17,592 nt of DNA from an uncultured Corynebacterium sp. Lineage in GTDB: Bacteria > Actinomycetota > Actinomycetes > Mycobacteriales > Mycobacteriaceae. This document shows, one piece after another, positions 1-7,770 of the stretch (the stretch's first letter is position 1; each line of letters starts with the position of its first letter). A program made the translations under genes and the position numbers. The stretch covers positions 1 to 17,592 of the forward strand of contig NZ_CABTZR010000047.1 in assembly GCF_902489365.1 (NCBI RefSeq). The letters are read 5' to 3'. The notes beneath the pieces are model-generated. The model did not search any database. It had not been told where the DNA came from and worked only from the letters and a program-made list of their open reading frames with translations.

Positions 1-83
1 ACAACGGGGTTGAGTCGAATGATGTGGAGGCACTTCGCCGCTGGGGTGCGAGGGCGAGTGAACACGGGACCAGATTTAATCAT
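1..83 (-). CDS. 5' end of an unidentified divergent gene (partial, runs off left edge)
   Basis: A minus-strand frame opens at ATG 83 and stays open to the window edge (27 full codons, beginning MIKSGPVFTRP). The protein is too short to identify. The support is the promoter: reading the minus strand, TAGACA (113-118), a 17-bp spacer and TATACT (90-95) end exactly 6 nt before this ATG, which fits a leaderless transcript. McbR-type box 1 (103-118) covers the -35 element, so the gene may belong to the sulfur-amino-acid regulon. A competing reading is a plus-strand gene end, open from base 3 to a TAA at 117-119. Both cannot be excluded, but only the minus frame has a convincing promoter. Confidence 0.42.
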   Translation of the reverse strand, partial: MIKSGPVFTRPRTPAAKCLHIIRLNPV

Positions 84-89
84 GGCGCA

Positions 90-118
90 AGTATAAATTC
101 AGCAGACCGCATTGTCTA
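90..118 (-). promoter_or_regulatory. Promoter of the divergent minus-strand gene
   Basis: On the minus strand the -35 is TAGACA (five of six bases of TTGACA) at 113-118 and the -10 is TATACT at 90-95, with a 17-bp spacer. Six nt then separate the -10 from ATG 83, so the transcript should be leaderless. The -35 lies inside operator 103-118. Confidence 0.55.
103..118. promoter_or_regulatory. McbR-type operator, box 1
   Basis: The site reads CAGAC-CGCATT-GTCTA. The published Corynebacterium glutamicum McbR operator is TAGAC-N6-GTCTA, so 9 of the 10 specified bases match, including the symmetric AGAC/GTCT core. It overlaps the -35 of the minus-strand promoter, a position that would give repression. 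Confidence 0.62.
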
Positions 119-136
119 ATAGAAATTGGGATTCAG

Positions 137-152
137 CAGACATCATAGTCTA
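137..152. promoter_or_regulatory. McbR-type operator, box 2
   Basis: The site reads CAGAC-ATCATA-GTCTA and is again 9 of 10 to TAGAC-N6-GTCTA. It starts 34 bp after box 1, about three helical turns, and both copies sit in a longer direct repeat beginning ATTCAGCAGAC (97 and 131). It covers the -35 position (about 145-150) expected for the -10 at 168-173 that serves the LOG-family gene. Confidence 0.62.
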
Positions 153-167
153 GAAGTGTGCCTGCGT

Positions 168-173
168 TAGAGT
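168..173 (+). promoter_or_regulatory. -10 element of the LOG-family gene
   Basis: TAGAGT fits TANNNT and ends 7 nt before ATG 181, with no ribosome binding site between them. This predicts a leaderless mRNA and decides the start at 181 over GTG 172. Confidence 0.45.
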
Positions 174-180
174 GGTGTTC

Positions 181-750
181 ATGGATTCTGTTGCTGTGTA
201 CTGCGGCTCCGCCGCCGGAAACTCTGAAGCCTATGGCCAAGCCGCACACCTTTTGGGGGAGGAGCTCGCGCGGCGCAACCTCACCCTGGTCTATGGCGGC
301 GGTGACGTGGGCCTGATGGGGATCGTCGCAGATTCCTGCCTTGCCGCCGGCGGCACGGTCATTGGGGTTATCCCTCGGCAGCTCGTCGATTATGAGATGT
401 CACACCAGCGGGTAACCAAACTCGAAGTCGTGGACACCATGGCGCAGCGCAAAACGCGCATGGAGGAACTCGCGGATGCCTTCGTGTGCCTGCCGGGTGG
501 CGTGGGAACTCTAGAGGAGCTCACCGAGGTGCTCACCCTGCAGCAATTAGGCAACCTCGACGGCCCGGTGGGCCTAGTAGACGTCAACGGTTTCTGGCAG
601 CCCTTCGTTCATATGTACTCCGCAATGGTGCAGGAGGGGTTTGTTCAAAAACGCTTCCTCGACGCGCTCGTGGTCAGCCCTTTTCCGGCTGAAGTCCTAG
701 ATCAATTTGCATCCTGGACTAGCCCGGGAAGTAAGTGGAGCAACAATTAG
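181..750 (+). CDS. LOG family protein (cytokinin riboside 5'-monophosphate phosphoribohydrolase-like)
   Basis: A 189-residue cytosolic Rossmann-fold protein. LOG-family enzymes hydrolyse the N-glycosidic bond of nucleoside 5'-monophosphates, releasing base and ribose 5-phosphate; the real substrate in corynebacteria is often unknown. Visible signatures are the N-terminal VAVYCGS strand-loop, YGGG at 38-41, GLMG just after it, MAQRKTRM, and the diagnostic PGGVGTLEE at 105-113, whose Glu is catalytic in the family. Length is normal. ATG 181 is chosen because a -10 lies 7 nt upstream; GTG 172 in frame would add three residues. Two McbR-type operators precede it, an unexpected link to methionine/cysteine control. 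The DUF885 gene follows 70 bp downstream and has its own likely promoter. Confidence 0.92.
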   Translation: MDSVAVYCGSAAGNSEAYGQAAHLLGEELARRNLTLVYGGGDVGLMGIVADSCLAAGGTVIGVIPRQLVDYEMSHQRVTKLEVVDTMAQRKTRMEELADAFVCLPGGVGTLEELTEVLTLQQLGNLDGPVGLVDVNGFWQPFVHMYSAMVQEGFVQKRFLDALVVSPFPAEVLDQFASWTSPGSKWSNN

Positions 751-806
751 CTAACAACCTGGTAAATAAGGCGGCGCTGGGTTGGCCCAACCCCCGGGAT
801 CTTCGT

Positions 807-812
807 TAGACT
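807..812 (+). promoter_or_regulatory. -10 element of the DUF885 gene
   Basis: TAGACT lies 8 nt before ATG 821, with a weak -35 TTGGCC at 782-787. It suggests a leaderless mRNA starting at 821 and argues against TTG 782, which would lie within the promoter. Confidence 0.35.
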
Positions 813-820
813 TCGCCCTT

Positions 821-2482
821 ATGAGTTTTGACCAGAACGCAGAGCGCCAGCCTTCGCTGCTGGACGCGTCGTGCGATAACTTCGTCCACGACCTCGCGCA
901 GCTCACACCCACCGATGCCACCGCGTGGGGAATTCCTGGCTTCGACGGAGAATTGGAAGATTTCTCCCCGGAGTACTACTCCTCCGTGGCGGATCGCACT
1001 CGTGAGATGATGGCGGATCTCGATGCCCTCGATGACACCACCGACGAATCCGACGATGACGACGATTTTGACGAGGTGGACTACGTCACCGCCGCCGTCT
1101 TGCGCGACCGTCTCTGCCTGGATCTTGACCTGCACCATGCCGGTGAGGACATCCGCTGCCTTAACAACATTGCCTCCCCGGTGCAGACCATCCGCGACAC
1201 CCTCATGCTCATGCCGAAGGACACCCCGGAGCAGCTTGATGCGCTGCGTTCGCGCCTGTCGAAGGTGGCGGCCTCCCTCAACGGCTACAGGGAGTCCCTC
1301 ACCGAGGCGGCCTCGCGTGGCATGGTGGCGCCGCAGCGCCAGATCTCCGATGTCTTCGTGCAATGCGAGCGGCTTGCCGACGCCGGCTCCATGCTCGAGG
1401 ACCTTGGCGTTGAAGGCCCAGAAGTGGACGCGGCCAAGGAAGCCTTCGGCGAGTTCGCCGATTGGCTCTCTAACGAGCTGCAGCCGCAGGCACCATCGCA
1501 GGACGCGGTGGGCCGCGAGCGCTACGAGCGCTTCTCCAAGCTCTTCGTCGGCGATGCCGTGGACCTCGATGAGGCCTATGAGTGGGGCATGGACCAGGTG
1601 CGCTCCATCAAGGCGGAACAAGAAAAAATCGCCCACGAGCTCTATGGCTCCGACGTCACCGTGCGCGCGGCCATGCGCAAACTCAACGAGGAGGAGCGCT
1701 ACCAGCTGCACGGCACCGACGCGTTAGTGGAGTGGATGCAGTCCACCGCGGACCGCGTGATCAAGGACCTCGACGGCACCGCCTTCGACATCCCGGAAGC
1801 GGTTAAAGAGATCGAGTGCTGCATTGACCCGGCCGGCACCGGCGGCATCTTCTACACCTCGCCTTCTGACGATTTCTCCCGCCCCGGCCGCATGTGGTGG
1901 TCCGTACCGGCTGGCCAGGAGCTTTTCCATACCTGGCAGGAGCTGACAACCGTCCACCACGAGGGCGCGCCGGGTCACCATCTGCAGATTGGCGCCGCGC
2001 TGACCCAGCCGGACCTCAACCTATGGCGCCGTGCGGTGACGTGGAACTCTGGTCACGGTGAGGGCTGGGCTCTGTACGCTGAGGCGCTTATGGCAGAGCT
2101 GGGATACATGGATGATCCGGGCTTCCGCATGGGGCTTCTCGACGCCCAACGCTTCCGCGCCGCCCGCGTCGTGGTGGACATCGGACTCCACTTGGGCAAG
2201 GCGCTGCCGGAGTGCACCGCGTCCGGCGTCTGGGACAAGTCCCACGTCAAGACCTTCATGCGTGAGAACACCGCGATGGACGATGCCAACCTCTCCTTCG
2301 AGGTCACCCGTTACCTGGGCTGGCCGGGCCAGGCACCGTCTTATGCCTTGGGCCAGCGCCTGTGGCAGCAGACGCGCGATGCCGCAGTCGAGCAAGGGAT
2401 GGACGTACGTGACTTCCACTCCCAGGCGTTGGCCCTAGGTTCTGTGCCGATGTCGATTCTGCGCGAGACCATCCTGGACTAG
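821..2482 (+). CDS. DUF885 family protein (putative zinc metallopeptidase-like)
   Basis: A 553-residue protein of the DUF885 family, which is distantly related to gluzincin-type peptidases; function is not established for this family in actinobacteria. The family hallmark HEGAPGHH is at 380-387, in place of a classic HExxH, followed by EGWALYAE at 414-421 and a helix rich in Arg (QRFRAARVVVD). There is no signal peptide, so it should be cytosolic. Residues 71-87 form a very acidic run including ESDDDDDFDE. The frame is open upstream to TTG 782, but ATG 821 has a -10 at the right distance. Its stop overlaps the stop of the convergent AbrB-type gene within the palindrome CTAG (2479-2482), so no terminator fits between them. 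Confidence 0.9.
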   Translation: MSFDQNAERQPSLLDASCDNFVHDLAQLTPTDATAWGIPGFDGELEDFSPEYYSSVADRTREMMADLDALDDTTDESDDDDDFDEVDYVTAAVLRDRLCLDLDLHHAGEDIRCLNNIASPVQTIRDTLMLMPKDTPEQLDALRSRLSKVAASLNGYRESLTEAASRGMVAPQRQISDVFVQCERLADAGSMLEDLGVEGPEVDAAKEAFGEFADWLSNELQPQAPSQDAVGRERYERFSKLFVGDAVDLDEAYEWGMDQVRSIKAEQEKIAHELYGSDVTVRAAMRKLNEEERYQLHGTDALVEWMQSTADRVIKDLDGTAFDIPEAVKEIECCIDPAGTGGIFYTSPSDDFSRPGRMWWSVPAGQELFHTWQELTTVHHEGAPGHHLQIGAALTQPDLNLWRRAVTWNSGHGEGWALYAEALMAELGYMDDPGFRMGLLDAQRFRAARVVVDIGLHLGKALPECTASGVWDKSHVKTFMRENTAMDDANLSFEVTRYLGWPGQAPSYALGQRLWQQTRDAAVEQGMDVRDFHSQALALGSVPMSILRETILD

Positions 2483-3525
2483 CGGCGGAATAGCCGCAAA
2501 ATCTGCGGCAGGTAGCCGGCGATGACCAGCACGATGATGAGCCGGATAATTTGCACGGCTACCACGGCGGGGCCCGCCCCGCCTTCTGCCGATAGCGCAA
2601 GCACCGTCTCTAGCGCTCCGGGGGAGGTGGCGAGGTAAGCCTCGAAGTAGGTGATGTCCAGCCATGCGGTCAAAGGCAGGGCGGTCAATGCGCACACGCC
2701 GATGACGACAATGATGAAGAGGATCGTTGCTGGTAGCTGCTTAGTGAAGGCCCGCAGTGCCGGTACCGACAGCCCGCCACCACAGACCCAGCCGATGGAC
2801 ATAAACGCCATGATCTTGAACACGTAGAGCGGCTCCAAAGTGTGGCCGGCGGGAATAACCTGCGCGACCAGCACGGTCAAGATGAGTGGCCCCAAAACAG
2901 CAGCAGCTGGCAAACGCACCAGCTTGCCCATCTGTTCACCAACCACAGCAATGGCGACCGTCAACCCCACGATCCACCACGTGACCTCGCCGTCAACGCT
3001 CATGTCCACGCCTTTTCCGGCTGGGGCATCTAACAAGGAGACCACCAAAGGCAGCGATACCGACACCGCCAGAAGGCGCAGGTATTGCGTCAGTGCCACG
3101 TAGCGGTAGTCCGCATCGAGTTCACTGGCTAGCGCGGGCATGAGCGAGGCCCCGCCCGGCAGCATGGATAAGATTCCGGTCTCCCAGGAAATATCCTTAG
3201 GCTGCGAGCGGTGTAGCAGAACACCGCCAGCGACGCCGATTAAAACAGTAATGAGTGACATCGTCACCGCGGCTGGCACAAAGCCAATGAGCGTGGAGGC
3301 AGGAACTAAGGTCAGTGGTATGCCCGCCATCATTCCGATGAATCCGCGGGCGACAGAATAGAAGTGCTCGTTAACGGCGAGTTCTTTGCCCGTCGTCAAG
3401 GCCATGGCTCCCGAGACCACGATGGCGCCGAGGATCCAGGCTGCGGGTACGTGAAGGTAGCTAAACAGTGCTCCGAGGCCCGCAGACCCCGGGGCCACGA
3501 TGACCCATCTCGTACGAACAGACAT
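2479..3525 (-). CDS. AbrB family membrane transporter (AbrB duplication, AmoA-like)
   Basis: A 348-residue integral membrane protein with about ten hydrophobic segments, the same length as Escherichia coli AbrB. Members are often misnamed ammonia monooxygenase; the substrate is unknown. The internal duplication that defines the family is visible: LPGGASLMPALASE followed by VALTQYLR at about 122-150, repeated as SPGALETVLALSAEGG then VAVQIIR at about 301-328. The start is set at ATG 3525 (MSVRTRW), with -10 TAAACT ending 7 nt upstream and no ribosome binding site. The frame continues far upstream but would run antisense through the next gene. It ends inside CTAG with the DUF885 gene, and its ATG lies in the CATG that also contains a possible start of the divergent TauE/SafE gene. 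Confidence 0.88.
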   Translation of the reverse strand: MSVRTRWVIVAPGSAGLGALFSYLHVPAAWILGAIVVSGAMALTTGKELAVNEHFYSVARGFIGMMAGIPLTLVPASTLIGFVPAAVTMSLITVLIGVAGGVLLHRSQPKDISWETGILSMLPGGASLMPALASELDADYRYVALTQYLRLLAVSVSLPLVVSLLDAPAGKGVDMSVDGEVTWWIVGLTVAIAVVGEQMGKLVRLPAAAVLGPLILTVLVAQVIPAGHTLEPLYVFKIMAFMSIGWVCGGGLSVPALRAFTKQLPATILFIIVVIGVCALTALPLTAWLDITYFEAYLATSPGALETVLALSAEGGAGPAVVAVQIIRLIIVLVIAGYLPQILRLFRR

Positions 3526-4318
3526 GGAATCGAGTTTAATGATGGACATGGATTTCGGATTAAGCGGTTGGGCGATTCTCACCATCGGCGCTGCCGCGGC
3601 CGGATGGATCGATGCCGTCATTGGTGGCGGCGGACTCGTGCTCATTCCGCTCATCCTGGCGGTCGCACCCCAGCTTGCGCCCGCCACAGCCCTGGCCACG
3701 AACAAGGTGGCGGCGGTATCCGGCACAGCGTCGGCGGCCATCACACTCGTCAAGAAGGTACGCCCGCCGAAGGGCGAGCTCATCCGCATGGGACTCACCG
3801 CGCTGGTGTGCTCTGGACTCGGGGCCACAGCAGCTGCACTCATGGACAAGGACGTCATGCGGCCGGTCATCATCGTGCTTCTGGTGGTAGTCGGCCTCTT
3901 CGTGGCCTTTCGCCCAGACTTCGGCAGCGGCGAAGGAGATGGTATCCGCGGCGGTTGGCGCATGTGGGCGGGGTTAGCCGCCGTGGCGGCCATTGCCTTC
4001 TACGACGGCATCTTTGGCCCCGGCACAGGCATGTTCCTCATCACGGCCTTCACCGCCATCTTCTCCCAGAATTTTCTCACCTCAGCGGCGATGGCGAAGG
4101 TGGTCAACACGTGCACCAACGTCGGTGCGCTCGTGGTCTTCATCGTGGGCGGGCACGTGGTGTGGGGTCTCGCCTTAGTTCTCGCAGCAGCAAACATCAT
4201 CGGCGCGCAGCTGGGTGCGCGAACTGTGCTCGGCGGCGGCGCGAAGCTCATCCGCTATGCGCTGCTGGTACTCGTCGTGGTGATGAGCGTGTACCTGTCC
4301 TGGCAGCAGTGGGGTTAA
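3524..4318 (+). CDS. TauE/SafE (TSUP) family permease
   Basis: About 264 residues with roughly eight hydrophobic segments, typical of the TauE/SafE (TSUP) family of putative anion or organosulfur permeases. The family signature is visible in both halves: an N-terminal GWIDAVIGGGGLVLIPLIL and a central YDGIFGPGTGMFLI, with LATNK between and NVGALVVF after. Substrate cannot be told from sequence. Several in-frame ATGs are possible (3500, 3524, 3539, 3542, 3548); conserved sequence begins near FGLSGW, so 3539-3548 may be the true start. None has a strong ribosome binding site. The stop overlaps that of hrpB in TTAA (4315-4318). Confidence 0.87.
   Translation: MESSLMMDMDFGLSGWAILTIGAAAAGWIDAVIGGGGLVLIPLILAVAPQLAPATALATNKVAAVSGTASAAITLVKKVRPPKGELIRMGLTALVCSGLGATAAALMDKDVMRPVIIVLLVVVGLFVAFRPDFGSGEGDGIRGGWRMWAGLAAVAAIAFYDGIFGPGTGMFLITAFTAIFSQNFLTSAAMAKVVNTCTNVGALVVFIVGGHVVWGLALVLAAANIIGAQLGARTVLGGGAKLIRYALLVLVVVMSVYLSWQQWG
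3533..3538 (-). promoter_or_regulatory. -10 element of the AbrB-type transporter gene
   Basis: On the minus strand TAAACT is followed by 7 nt and then ATG 3525, with no Shine-Dalgarno sequence, so a leaderless transcript is likely. The element lies within the start region of the opposite gene. Confidence 0.42.
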
Positions 4319-6513
4319 AACCTGTTCTTTGTCTTTGCGGTGGCCACCGCATTCCACGGGTCCTCGGGCCACGGGTGTTTGGGGTAGCGCCCGCGCATGT
4401 CGGCGCGCACCCCGGCGTAGGGCCCGGACCAGAAGCTGGCTAAATCATCGGTGACGGCGAGTGGCCGCCCGGCGGGAGACAATAGATGGAATTGCACGCG
4501 GTGACCGCAGTATTCGGGGGACTCCGCTAAACCAAAACACTCCTGCAACTTGATGGAGACCACTGGGCGCTCGCCGGACCAGTCGATGCGCGCGTCGCGT
4601 CCGGACGGAACCGCTAACCGTTCCGGGGCGAGCTCATCGAGGCGGCTAGCCTCGGGCCAGGGCAGGAGGCGTTGCAGCGCTGGGTACATGTCCGGCTCGT
4701 GGCCTTCTGCTAGCTGGCGCAATTCCGGTTCGAGCCACTCCAGGCTGGCATTATCGACATCCGGCCAGGGCTCACCGTAGGCCCGATACAGATGCCGCAG
4801 ACGTTCCCGCAGGTCCTGAGCCTTGTCACTGAAGTGAAACAGGTTTAAACCCTGTCCGGAGTTGCGTAGTGCCTCCACCGCCTCGTCACCAGAGACCTTC
4901 ACCGGGGTTTCAGAAAGCACAATGGAGCCGGCCGCACGAACGCGCACGCCGTGGACCTTGGAACCCTCGAGGAAGGCGCGCGTCTCCTCGGTGACGCCGA
5001 CGATATCGAGGGCGTCATTCTCCGCGATGGGCTCCGCCGCGCGGATGATGGCGTTGCCAGCGTTGGACAGCGACACCTCGGCGACGGCGAGCCACTCGTG
5101 GCCTGCGTCCGCGGAATCCAGGACCCGGGCACGCGTACCACTCGCGAGCAGGTACTCTTTCTCGTCCACGCGCTTGGCCACGAACTCGGGGAAGGCGGTG
5201 GCGACCACCACGCCGGGGTCCACCGCGCCCTTGTTGGGCACGAGGCGGGCTAGTCGTTTGGGATCCGAATCATCGAGGCGCGCAATTGTGTCAGCGGCAC
5301 CGGAGCCATGTTTGAGCAGGGCAGCTCCCCATCGCGGGTGCGTCGGTAGCAGCGCGAGCTCCTCGGTGGCGTTGAGGGAGCGGAGGGTGCGGTGGGCGTC
5401 GGCAAGCGCGGGCCCCGGTGGGGGATCCAGCAAGGGGAAGTCCGGGCCTGCGCCCCAGCAGTCTAGGAAAAGGGCTGCCTGGGTGAGGTCCGCGGAAAGG
5501 ATTTCCGGGGTAACGTGTGGGGAAAAGTGCTGGTAGTCCTCGTGCGAATAGCAACGGACGACGGTACCCGGCGCCTCACGGCCGGCGCGGCCGGCGCGTT
5601 GATCGGCGCTGCTTTTCGACGTCGACACCGTCACCAACCCACTCATCCCGCGCTGCGCATCCCGCTTGGGTACGCGGGATAGCCCGGCATCGATGACGGT
5701 GCGTACTCCCGGCACGGTCAGCGAAGATTCCGCGATGGACGTCGCCACCACGATGCGCTGCTCGGAGGTGTAGAGCGCGGCGTCCTGCTCCTGCGTGGTC
5801 TGACGGCCATGGAGCGGAAAGACGTTATGGCCACTCAATGCATCACACACTAGGTTGACCTCACGCACGCCGGGGACAAAGACCAGCGTGGACTCGTGCT
5901 GTTGTGCGGCAACCTTGGCCACGCCTTTCCAAAACTCCCGATCACCTGCAGCACGCCCCGGAATCGGTTCATAGGAAATATCGAGTGGGTACGTGACAGC
6001 CTCAGTGGAATGGATCGGCGCATTCCCCATGAGCTGGGAGAAGCGGGAGGCGTCGACAGTCGCGGACATGGCGATGACGCGGAAATCCTCACGGAGCTGC
6101 GCCAACTCCAAGCACATGCCGAGTACGAGGTCAGTATCGAGCTGGCGCTCGTGGACCTCGTCGATGGCCACGGCGGAAATCCCTTCAAGCTCCGGATCCC
6201 GCAGCAGGCGGCGCAATAAGACGCCGGGGGTTACGAATTCAACATCCGCGCCCTTCCGGGAATCACCGCGCACCGCATAGCCGATGCGCTGGCCCGACAA
6301 CTCCTGAAGGCGGTTTGCCGCCGCACGCACAGCTACGCGGCGCGGCGCGGTGACGAGAACCTTGCCCTCTACTTGGTTAGCCAGCGCCGGCGGAACGAGC
6401 GTGGTTTTACCCGTGCCGGGTGGGGCCTGGACTACGACGTGACCGGCGGAAGGCAGAGAGTCAATGGTCTCTAGGACGGGAAGTCCTGTGCCGATTGCCT
6501 TGAGATCAAACAT
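4315..6513 (-). CDS. hrpB: ATP-dependent helicase HrpB
   Basis: A 732-residue DEAH-type superfamily 2 helicase of the HrpB type, somewhat shorter than the roughly 800-residue E. coli protein. Motifs in order: Walker A PPGTGKTT at 31-38, motif Ia APRRVAVRAA from 56, Walker B DEVH at 118-121, SAT at 150-152, and motif VI QRAGRAGR in the second RecA-like domain; the C-terminal third is the HrpB-specific region ending near HPWPEDPW. It presumably unwinds RNA or RNA/DNA; its cellular role is poorly defined in bacteria. ATG 6513 overlaps the end of the acetyltransferase gene by 8 nt, so the two are probably cotranscribed and translationally coupled. Confidence 0.93.
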   Translation of the reverse strand: MFDLKAIGTGLPVLETIDSLPSAGHVVVQAPPGTGKTTLVPPALANQVEGKVLVTAPRRVAVRAAANRLQELSGQRIGYAVRGDSRKGADVEFVTPGVLLRRLLRDPELEGISAVAIDEVHERQLDTDLVLGMCLELAQLREDFRVIAMSATVDASRFSQLMGNAPIHSTEAVTYPLDISYEPIPGRAAGDREFWKGVAKVAAQQHESTLVFVPGVREVNLVCDALSGHNVFPLHGRQTTQEQDAALYTSEQRIVVATSIAESSLTVPGVRTVIDAGLSRVPKRDAQRGMSGLVTVSTSKSSADQRAGRAGREAPGTVVRCYSHEDYQHFSPHVTPEILSADLTQAALFLDCWGAGPDFPLLDPPPGPALADAHRTLRSLNATEELALLPTHPRWGAALLKHGSGAADTIARLDDSDPKRLARLVPNKGAVDPGVVVATAFPEFVAKRVDEKEYLLASGTRARVLDSADAGHEWLAVAEVSLSNAGNAIIRAAEPIAENDALDIVGVTEETRAFLEGSKVHGVRVRAAGSIVLSETPVKVSGDEAVEALRNSGQGLNLFHFSDKAQDLRERLRHLYRAYGEPWPDVDNASLEWLEPELRQLAEGHEPDMYPALQRLLPWPEASRLDELAPERLAVPSGRDARIDWSGERPVVSIKLQECFGLAESPEYCGHRVQFHLLSPAGRPLAVTDDLASFWSGPYAGVRADMRGRYPKHPWPEDPWNAVATAKTKNRF

Positions 6514-7129
6514 CGAGATCTTGGCGCTCCCACCTATCTTCGTTGTCTTCTAGCTTGCGCACCACACGACCTGGTTGGCCCAGCACCAGTGACTTATCTG
6601 GGATATCTGTGGTGATCAGCGTGTTCGCGCCAACGACGCAATCCTCGCCGATTGTCACGCCAGGCAGGACCGTAACATTGGCACCAAACCACGTGTTATC
6701 GCCGATGCTGATAGGCTTCGCAATCTCCCACCCCTCTGCTCGCATCTCATGATCGTTGGCAGGATGCCCCACGGTAATAAGCGAGCAGTTCGGGCCGATC
6801 ATGACGTGATTGCCGATGGTTACAGGCGCCTGCGCCAGGATCGTCGCGCCAAAGTTGATGAATACGTCTTTTCCGATGGTCACATTGCAGCCATACTCCA
6901 CGTTGAGCGGCGCGTGCAGCCCGGGAACCTCGGACTCGGGCGATAATAGCTGCCGCAAGATTTCCTTCGCGCGCTCTGGGTCAGTGTTGTGCAGCTCGTT
7001 GAGCTCCTTGACCAGCAGGAAGCCACGGCGATGTTCGGCGCTGACCTCTTCGTTGACACCGGGCATGAACCACTGCCCGCTGGTCATGCGCTCAAAGGAT
7101 CCGTGATCCGCCAAGTTCTCCTGTGACAT
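6506..7129 (-). CDS. Sugar O-acetyltransferase (maltose/galactoside acetyltransferase type)
   Basis: A 207-residue left-handed beta-helix acetyltransferase of the LacA/Maa/NodL type, transferring acetyl from acetyl-CoA to a sugar hydroxyl. The N-terminal maltose-acetyltransferase helical region (MTSGQWFMPG through ELNELHN) is present, followed by hexapeptide turns (INFGATI, VTIGNHVMIGP, ISIGDNTWFGANVTVLPGVTIGEDCVVGA). The putative catalytic His is H122 in TVGHP, and the CoA-binding end QPGRVVRKL is present. The start at ATG 7129 is fixed by a good leaderless promoter (-35 TCGACA, 17 bp, -10 TATTCT, 6 nt). It is the first gene of an operon with hrpB, an odd functional pairing. Confidence 0.9.
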   Translation of the reverse strand: MSQENLADHGSFERMTSGQWFMPGVNEEVSAEHRRGFLLVKELNELHNTDPERAKEILRQLLSPESEVPGLHAPLNVEYGCNVTIGKDVFINFGATILAQAPVTIGNHVMIGPNCSLITVGHPANDHEMRAEGWEIAKPISIGDNTWFGANVTVLPGVTIGEDCVVGANTLITTDIPDKSLVLGQPGRVVRKLEDNEDRWERQDLDV

Positions 7130-7135
7130 GGCAAA

Positions 7136-7164
7136 AGAATAGACATGTTGAGCGGATTTGTCGA
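7136..7164 (-). promoter_or_regulatory. Promoter of the acetyltransferase-hrpB operon
   Basis: On the minus strand TCGACA (7159-7164, five of six to TTGACA), a 17-bp spacer and TATTCT (7136-7141) end 6 nt before ATG 7129. No ribosome binding site is present, so the message should be leaderless. Confidence 0.6.
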
Positions 7165-7175
7165 TTGCGTCGACA
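7159..7175. promoter_or_regulatory. Inverted repeat TGTCGA-N5-TCGACA, candidate operator
   Basis: A perfect six-base dyad with a 5-nt centre lies in the 99-bp divergent intergenic region and covers the -35 of the acetyltransferase promoter. The protein that would bind it is unknown. Confidence 0.4.
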
Positions 7176-7228
7176 CATCGGCGTAGGCTCAGAAGTTGAC
7201 ACGTTAACAAAGTGGGAAAGGCATTTTT

Positions 7229-7765
7229 ATGGCAAAAATCGGCATCATCCTCGGCTCCACCCGCGACGACCGCGCCGGGCTGGCCATCGCCCAGTGGGTC
7301 ACCGATCTCGCGCAGGGCCGCGACGTGGACTACGAGCTCATCGACCTCAAAGCCTTCGATGTTCCGATCCTTACCTCCTCCGTCATCCCTATGGCGGCAA
7401 ACAAAAAATACGAGGATCCGAACGTGCAGGCCTGGTCCGATGCGATCGATTCCTGCGATGCCTTTATCTTCGTCACCCCGGAGTACAACCACTCCGTGCC
7501 GGGCGCGTTCAAGAACGCCGTCGATTCCCTGGGTGCCGAGTGGGTAGCCAAGCCGATTGCGTATGTGGGCTATAGCTTTAGTGGCGGCATCCGCGCGGTG
7601 GAGGCGTGGCGTCTCATCATGGCTAATTTCTCCATGAAGCAGCTGCGCACTCAGCTCGATATCTCGCTGAATACCGACATGAAGGATGGCACCTTCACCC
7701 CGGCCGACTTCAAGATCGAGATCGTGGAAAACATCTGCACCGAGCTGGAAGACGTCCTATCCTAG
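7229..7765 (+). CDS. NADPH-dependent FMN reductase family protein
   Basis: A 178-residue flavodoxin-fold oxidoreductase of the NADPH-dependent FMN reductase family (quinone or chromate reductase-like); cytosolic. FMN phosphate-binding GSTR is at 9-12 after the first strand (KIGIILGS). The second flavin-contacting loop TPEYNHSVPGAFKNAVDSL starts at 83, and a third loop is YSFSGG. The ribosome binding site GGGAAAGG (7214-7221) lies 7 nt before the ATG, so this gene is led, unlike its divergent neighbour. A TTGACA at 7196-7201 and a TAGGCT at 7184-7189 are present upstream but do not form a clearly spaced pair. It is followed after 5 nt by a short-chain dehydrogenase, implying one redox operon. 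Confidence 0.92.
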   Translation: MAKIGIILGSTRDDRAGLAIAQWVTDLAQGRDVDYELIDLKAFDVPILTSSVIPMAANKKYEDPNVQAWSDAIDSCDAFIFVTPEYNHSVPGAFKNAVDSLGAEWVAKPIAYVGYSFSGGIRAVEAWRLIMANFSMKQLRTQLDISLNTDMKDGTFTPADFKIEIVENICTELEDVLS

Positions 7766-7770
7766 GGCGC

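Noticed and set aside
3..119. C-terminus of a plus-strand gene ending at TAA 117-119
   Set aside because: It is open for 38 codons and not impossible, but the opposite strand has a well-spaced promoter and start, and the stop would lie inside the operator.
806..1711. 301-residue minus-strand frame opposite the DUF885 gene
   Set aside because: It is antisense to a gene with clear family motifs, has no promoter or recognisable domain, and is expected from high-GC codon bias.
3526..3993. N-terminal extension of the AbrB-type protein to a 504-residue product
   Set aside because: The extension is antisense to the TauE/SafE coding region, Pro/Ser/Met-rich, and absent from the family, whose usual length is 348.
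7130..7492. N-terminal extension of the acetyltransferase to 328 residues
   Set aside because: It would run through the divergent promoter region and antisense to the FMN reductase; a leaderless promoter sits right before ATG 7129.
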